Notes under the pieces: generated by a model
Database searches by the model: none
What the model was told of the DNA's origin: nothing
The model's input: the letters and a program-made list of their open reading frames with translations, nothing else
Assembly (NCBI RefSeq): GCF_044597725.1
Contig: NZ_CP139003.1
Coordinates: forward strand, 3,038,001 to 3,102,000
Reading direction: 5' to 3'
Length of the DNA: 64,000 nt
Origin: Bermanella sp044597725
GTDB lineage: Bacteria; Pseudomonadota; Gammaproteobacteria; Pseudomonadales; Oceanobacteraceae
Part shown: positions 60,387 to 64,000 of the stretch, piece by piece
Position numbering within the stretch: the stretch's first letter is position 1
How the letters are laid out: each line of letters begins with the position of its first letter
Translations under genes and position numbers: made by a program

Positions 60387-61250
60387 CTAAAAACGATGCG
60401 GTATCGTTAAGCGTCGACTTCCACGTTCGATTACAATCGTGGCTTGGCCAGAATTATATACTTGATCGATTATTTCCCGATCTCGTGCTGGGTCACCTAA
60501 TTGGTGACCATTAATTGAGATTAATTTATCACCCGGCTTCATACCTATACTCATTAACATGGTGGCAGAAGGGGTTAACACATAGCCATCGCCAGTTGAG
60601 GTGACACCTAAATTTTTCATCGCCAAGTCTGGGTCGGTTAATTGCTCTTTAGCAAACTCAACAAACTCACCTGGAGTACGTATTCCCCGAAGCGCCTGCC
60701 TAAATTCTTTTTTATTTTCTGCAGGTTTAGCATCTCCCATAACCGCGGTGCGTTGGGATGAGATACCCTTTAGTATCTTTTGGCTTTCTTCAAAGGTAAG
60801 AGTTTCCAGTTTACCGCTATTATCCAAAATAACTTTGTCTTCATATACTTGAGATAAACGGGTGCGCCCTTGGACACGGTCGCCTACCATAAAAAACTCG
60901 CCCTCTCGACCCTGCTCACTGATAATCGCACTGGATTCAGTGGGGCTTTTACCAACAAACACCCCCATCAAAACAAGGCGTAAACGGGTTTTGGGCGCAT
61001 CGATGGTCTTTTGCATGATGGGTTCTGCATCGGCTTCACCAAATAAATGCCAAGCAGCCATATCAAACTTTTGCACACTGGCGACATCACCGGAACCACT
61101 TAAATTTGGCGGTGGCAATACAACCGTGGGCTGATCAACCAATAGCCAAGTCATGACCGCTAACTGGTATGCCAAGGTTAAACTCAGTAGCCATTTTAAT
61201 ACCGTGATGATCGGATCAACGGCTTTGTGTTCCATCCAGTTGTCTGCCAT
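60387..61250 (-). CDS. gspC: Type II secretion system protein GspC
   Basis: Inner-membrane connector, 287 residues: membrane helix (LLSLTLAYQLAVMTWLLV), homology region (TRLRLVLMGVFVGKSPTESS) that binds GspD, and a C-terminal PDZ-like domain (LMSIGMKPGDKLISINGHQL). The ATG at 61250 overlaps the gspN stop by one base; a GTG one codon earlier is the other choice. Confidence 0.93.
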   Translation of the reverse strand: MADNWMEHKAVDPIITVLKWLLSLTLAYQLAVMTWLLVDQPTVVLPPPNLSGSGDVASVQKFDMAAWHLFGEADAEPIMQKTIDAPKTRLRLVLMGVFVGKSPTESSAIISEQGREGEFFMVGDRVQGRTRLSQVYEDKVILDNSGKLETLTFEESQKILKGISSQRTAVMGDAKPAENKKEFRQALRGIRTPGEFVEFAKEQLTDPDLAMKNLGVTSTGDGYVLTPSATMLMSIGMKPGDKLISINGHQLGDPARDREIIDQVYNSGQATIVIERGSRRLTIPHRF

Positions 61251-62017
61251 CACTTAAGCACTCGCTCCGATACTTCAAAAATCACATCATCCGGGCCCAC
61301 ATTGCCCGGCCAAGGTTCATTAATTAAATCGAGCATACGTTTGTAAATAGATACGCCGCCCCAACCATCGGTATTTAAATGCGCTTGCGCCACACCATTA
61401 CCATCAGTGGTTTGTAGATCAACAAGTAATCGTCCTTGTTGCTCCGATAGTTTTGCTACCAACATGGGCATAGTTGTTCGCTTGGTTTTACGCCCTACCG
61501 GGTAAGACACTTCACCACCTAACCATACTAGGTTGCCGTCTGCCTTTAATGCTTGCTTGTCTGCAAAATTATATTCTAAAGCCTGAATATTGATTTCAAC
61601 ATCACCTTCCATTGTTCGCTGAGTTTGACGAATGGCCTTATTGATTAATGATTGACCCACCAGCCCTGTGGTTTTACCCAAGGTTACGGTTTGTGAGATA
61701 GGGAATGCAGTAATGTCGGAGTCCAATTCGAGCTGATTACCCGAGAGCTCAATATTAAGTGCCAGTTGCCCCCAAAACAAAGGTAGGACCGATAACTGCC
61801 AATCTGTACTGACCTGTCCCGTCATGGGATGATTCACCACTATGCTGCCATCCCATAAGGTTCCCGAAACTGCCACCACATCTACCGGCAAGTTTTTAGG
61901 GGCAAGCGCCTTGTACACCACATTTACGGGCATTAGAGCAATGAGAAAAACCACGTAGGCAACGATGGAGATGGCTATCAGTTTCTTGTTATTAGGGGCC
62001 TTCGCCACAGACTGCAA
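61250..62017 (-). CDS. gspN: Type II secretion system protein GspN
   Basis: A 255-residue protein with an N-terminal membrane helix (LIAISIVAYVVFLIALMPV) and a periplasmic beta-rich domain typical of GspN (SGTLWDGSIVV; WQLSVLPLFWGQLALNIELS). GspN is accessory and not universal. Here it precedes gspC and gspD in a short N-C-D unit separated from groL by a terminator. Confidence 0.88.
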   Translation of the reverse strand: MQSVAKAPNNKKLIAISIVAYVVFLIALMPVNVVYKALAPKNLPVDVVAVSGTLWDGSIVVNHPMTGQVSTDWQLSVLPLFWGQLALNIELSGNQLELDSDITAFPISQTVTLGKTTGLVGQSLINKAIRQTQRTMEGDVEINIQALEYNFADKQALKADGNLVWLGGEVSYPVGRKTKRTTMPMLVAKLSEQQGRLLVDLQTTDGNGVAQAHLNTDGWGGVSIYKRMLDLINEPWPGNVGPDDVIFEVSERVLK

Positions 62018-62123
62018 ACCTTATACTTATTAAAAATCGCTATTGTAAAGCACGGAGCGCCAAGTGTAACCCGCCTCTATGACAAAAAAGTGAAACAAAA
62101 CCGTCAAATATGCAAAATAAAGA

Positions 62124-62168
62124 TAAAAAAATACCCGAGAACGATGTAACTCGCCTCGGGTATTTTAT
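62124..62168 (-). terminator. groL terminator
   Basis: ATACCCGAG (62131-62139) pairs with CTCGGGTAT (62155-62163) around a 15-base loop, with a seven-T tract on the minus strand. It lies about 50 bases past the groL stop and ahead of gspN. Confidence 0.82.
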
Positions 62169-62215
62169 TTTCTAGAACCTAGGGTGGTTCTTTTATGGGG
62201 TAATTATCCCATGGG

Positions 62216-63856
62216 TTACATCATGCCAGGCATACCGCCCATGCCACCCATGCCGCCCATATCAGGCATAGCGGCCCCCTTTTCTTCAGGGATATCCGCT
62301 ACCATGGCTTCAGTAGTGATCATAAGACCACCAACCGAGGCAGCTGCCTGTAGAGAAGAACGGGTTACTTTAGTTGGGTCGATAATACCCAGCTCAATCA
62401 TGTCGCCGTATTCGCCAGTTGAAGCGTTATAGCCAAAGCTACCTTCACCCGACTTCACTTTATCAACCACAACAGAGGCTTCATCACCTGCGTTATAAGC
62501 GATTTGACGTAGTGGTGCTTCCATCGCACGCAACGCCAGCGCAATACCCACGTTTTGATCTTCGTTGTCGCCTTTAACCGTTACGTTAGAAATGGCACGG
62601 ATAAGCGCAACACCACCACCAGCAACAACGCCTTCTTCAACCGCTGCACGGGTCGCTTGAAGTGCATCTTCTACGCGGTCTTTTTTCTCTTTCATTTCCA
62701 TTTCAGAGCCAGCGCCAACTTTGATTACAGCAACACCGCCAGCTAGTTTAGCTAAACGCTCTTGCAGTTTTTCTTTGTCGTAGTCAGAGGTTGACGCTTC
62801 AACTTCTGCACGAATCTGCTCGCAACGAGAAGCAACGTCGGCTTCTGAACCCGCACCGCCGACCATTACGGTGTTTTCTTTATCTATTACAACCTTCTTA
62901 GCCGTACCTAGGTCTTCTAGGTTAGTGGTTTCAAGGCTCATGCCTACTTCTTCCGAAATCACTTTACCGCCAGTAAGAACGGCAATGTCTTGCAGCATGG
63001 CTTTACGACGGTCGCCGAAGCCAGGCGCTTTAACCGCTGCCACTTTGAAGGTGCCGCGCATTGTGTTAACCACTAAGGTCGCAAGCGCTTGGCCTTCTAC
63101 GTCTTCAGCTACGATAAGCAGTGGACGACCAGACTTAGCAACGCTTTCTAAAAGAGGGATAATCTCTTGTAGATTATCAATTTTCTTATCGGCTAGAAGA
63201 ATCAGTGGATTTTCTAGCTCAATGTTCATTTTTTCTTGGTTGTTAATGAAGTAAGGAGATAGGTAACCACGGTCAAACTGCATACCCTCAACTACATCTA
63301 GCTCGTCCGCTAGGCCTTGACCTTCTTCAACCGTAATAACACCCTCTTTGCCCACTTTCTCCATTGCCTGAGCAATCAAGTCGCCCACGGTTCTGTCAGA
63401 GTTAGCTGAGATAGTACCTACTTGAGCGATGTTTTTGCTGTCAGTACATGGACGAGAAAGCTTGGCTAGCTCTTCTACTACGGCAGCCGTTGCTTTATCA
63501 ATACCACGTTTTAGATCCATTGGGTTCATACCCGCAGCAACGCTTTTTAGGCCTTCATTGATGATAGATTGTGCAAGTACTGTGGCAGTAGTAGTACCGT
63601 CACCGGCTTTATCGTTAGCCTGAGACGCCACTTCTTTAACCATTTGTGCGCCCATGTTCTCGAACTTGTCTTCTAGTTCGATTTCTCTCGCAACAGATAC
63701 ACCGTCTTTAGTGATGGTTGGTGCACCAAAAGATTTATCTAGTACAACATTGCGACCTTTAGGACCTAGCGTTACTTTTACTGCATCGGCAAGTACGTTA
63801 ACGCCTTTAAGCATTTTTGAACGGGCGCTATCACCAAACTTTACTTCTTTAGCCAT
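62216..63856 (-). CDS. groL: Chaperonin GroEL
   Basis: 60-kDa chaperonin, 546 residues. It has the ATP-binding motifs TLGPKGRNVVLD and GDGTTTATVLAQ, the catalytic Asp in the VAGGGVALIRA region, and the C-terminal GGM repeats ending GMPGMM. It forms the groS-groL operon, with groS immediately upstream at the window edge. Confidence 0.98.
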   Translation of the reverse strand: MAKEVKFGDSARSKMLKGVNVLADAVKVTLGPKGRNVVLDKSFGAPTITKDGVSVAREIELEDKFENMGAQMVKEVASQANDKAGDGTTTATVLAQSIINEGLKSVAAGMNPMDLKRGIDKATAAVVEELAKLSRPCTDSKNIAQVGTISANSDRTVGDLIAQAMEKVGKEGVITVEEGQGLADELDVVEGMQFDRGYLSPYFINNQEKMNIELENPLILLADKKIDNLQEIIPLLESVAKSGRPLLIVAEDVEGQALATLVVNTMRGTFKVAAVKAPGFGDRRKAMLQDIAVLTGGKVISEEVGMSLETTNLEDLGTAKKVVIDKENTVMVGGAGSEADVASRCEQIRAEVEASTSDYDKEKLQERLAKLAGGVAVIKVGAGSEMEMKEKKDRVEDALQATRAAVEEGVVAGGGVALIRAISNVTVKGDNEDQNVGIALALRAMEAPLRQIAYNAGDEASVVVDKVKSGEGSFGYNASTGEYGDMIELGIIDPTKVTRSSLQAAASVGGLMITTEAMVADIPEEKGAAMPDMGGMGGMGGMPGMM

Positions 63857-63912
63857 GTTATAATTCCTCTATAAAAATTCGACTTACGTGTATTTTTACC
63901 TTGGTAATCGGC

Positions 63913-64000
63913 TTATTCGATGATGCCGAATACTTCACTTTCACTCATAATTAATAGCTCTTCGCCATCAATTTTGACGGTATTTGCGCCGTACTGACCA
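63913..64000 (-). CDS. groS: Co-chaperonin GroES, C-terminal part
   Basis: The last about 28 codons read TVKIDGEELLIMSESEVFGI followed by the terminal residues IE, the usual GroES C-terminus. The start lies beyond the window end. It precedes groL by 56 bases on the minus strand. Confidence 0.93.
   Translation of the reverse strand, partial: GQYGANTVKIDGEELLIMSESEVFGIIE

Overview
The window comes from a Gram-negative, polar-flagellate-type gammaproteobacterium, probably marine and related to Oceanospirillales/Cellvibrionales. The evidence is the conserved ftsB-ispD-ispF-truD-surE-pcm-nlpD-rpoS block, the Pseudomonas-type flagellar order with sigma54 promoters, PomA-like stator genes, type II secretion genes and arsenosugar genes. 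Base composition is moderate, in the mid 40s % GC by eye. I cannot name the genus.

Layout. 2-553: end of an unrecognised gene. 613-21474: flagellar/chemotaxis block. On the minus strand it holds pseB, flgL, flgK, flgJ, a REP-like repeat cluster, a small helical protein, flgI, flgH, flgG, flgF, flgE, flgD, flgC, flgB, cheR and cheV; divergent on the plus strand are flgA, flgM, flgN and a YcgR-type PilZ protein. Good sigma54 (-24/-12) promoters precede flgB and flgF. 21480-23810: arsenosugar-type genes (two glycosyltransferase-like proteins and ArsS). 23985-26186: tRNA-Arg(CCT), a degenerate partial tRNA copy, and an AbiE-type toxin-antitoxin pair with a symmetric four-half-site operator. 26258-33300: envelope and signalling genes, including an exported SurE paralogue and an overlapping four-gene operon (cupredoxin-like protein, GGDEF/EAL protein, DUF3034 protein, globin). 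33395-34207: an RNA-binding protein and a frameshifted membrane protein. 34272-44750: housekeeping block from a second REP-like cluster and rpoS to pyrG. 44895-50055: an unusual five-gene motor-like operon. 50206-57668: metabolism (pterin dehydratase, fumarase, Fe-SOD, Maf) and exported proteins of unknown function. 57712-64000: third REP-like cluster, gspD-gspC-gspN, groL and the end of groS.

The most striking object is the operon at 44895-50055. It encodes MotB, a PomA-like MotA, a single protein joining a FliF C-terminal half (periplasmic domain plus membrane helix) to a complete FliG-like rotor module, a TPR lipoprotein, and a CsgG/FlgO-like outer-membrane protein with a probable beta-barrel tail. 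The fusion lacks the FliF ring-building domains. The operon is separate from the true flagellar cluster of the same window and carries no rod, hook, filament or export genes. It looks like a self-contained, envelope-spanning, ion-driven rotor/stator machine, or an accessory flagellar motor, that I do not recognise as a described system. A second theme is a dispersed family of large palindromic repeats built from GTAG-headed REP-like boxes, present three times at gene junctions.
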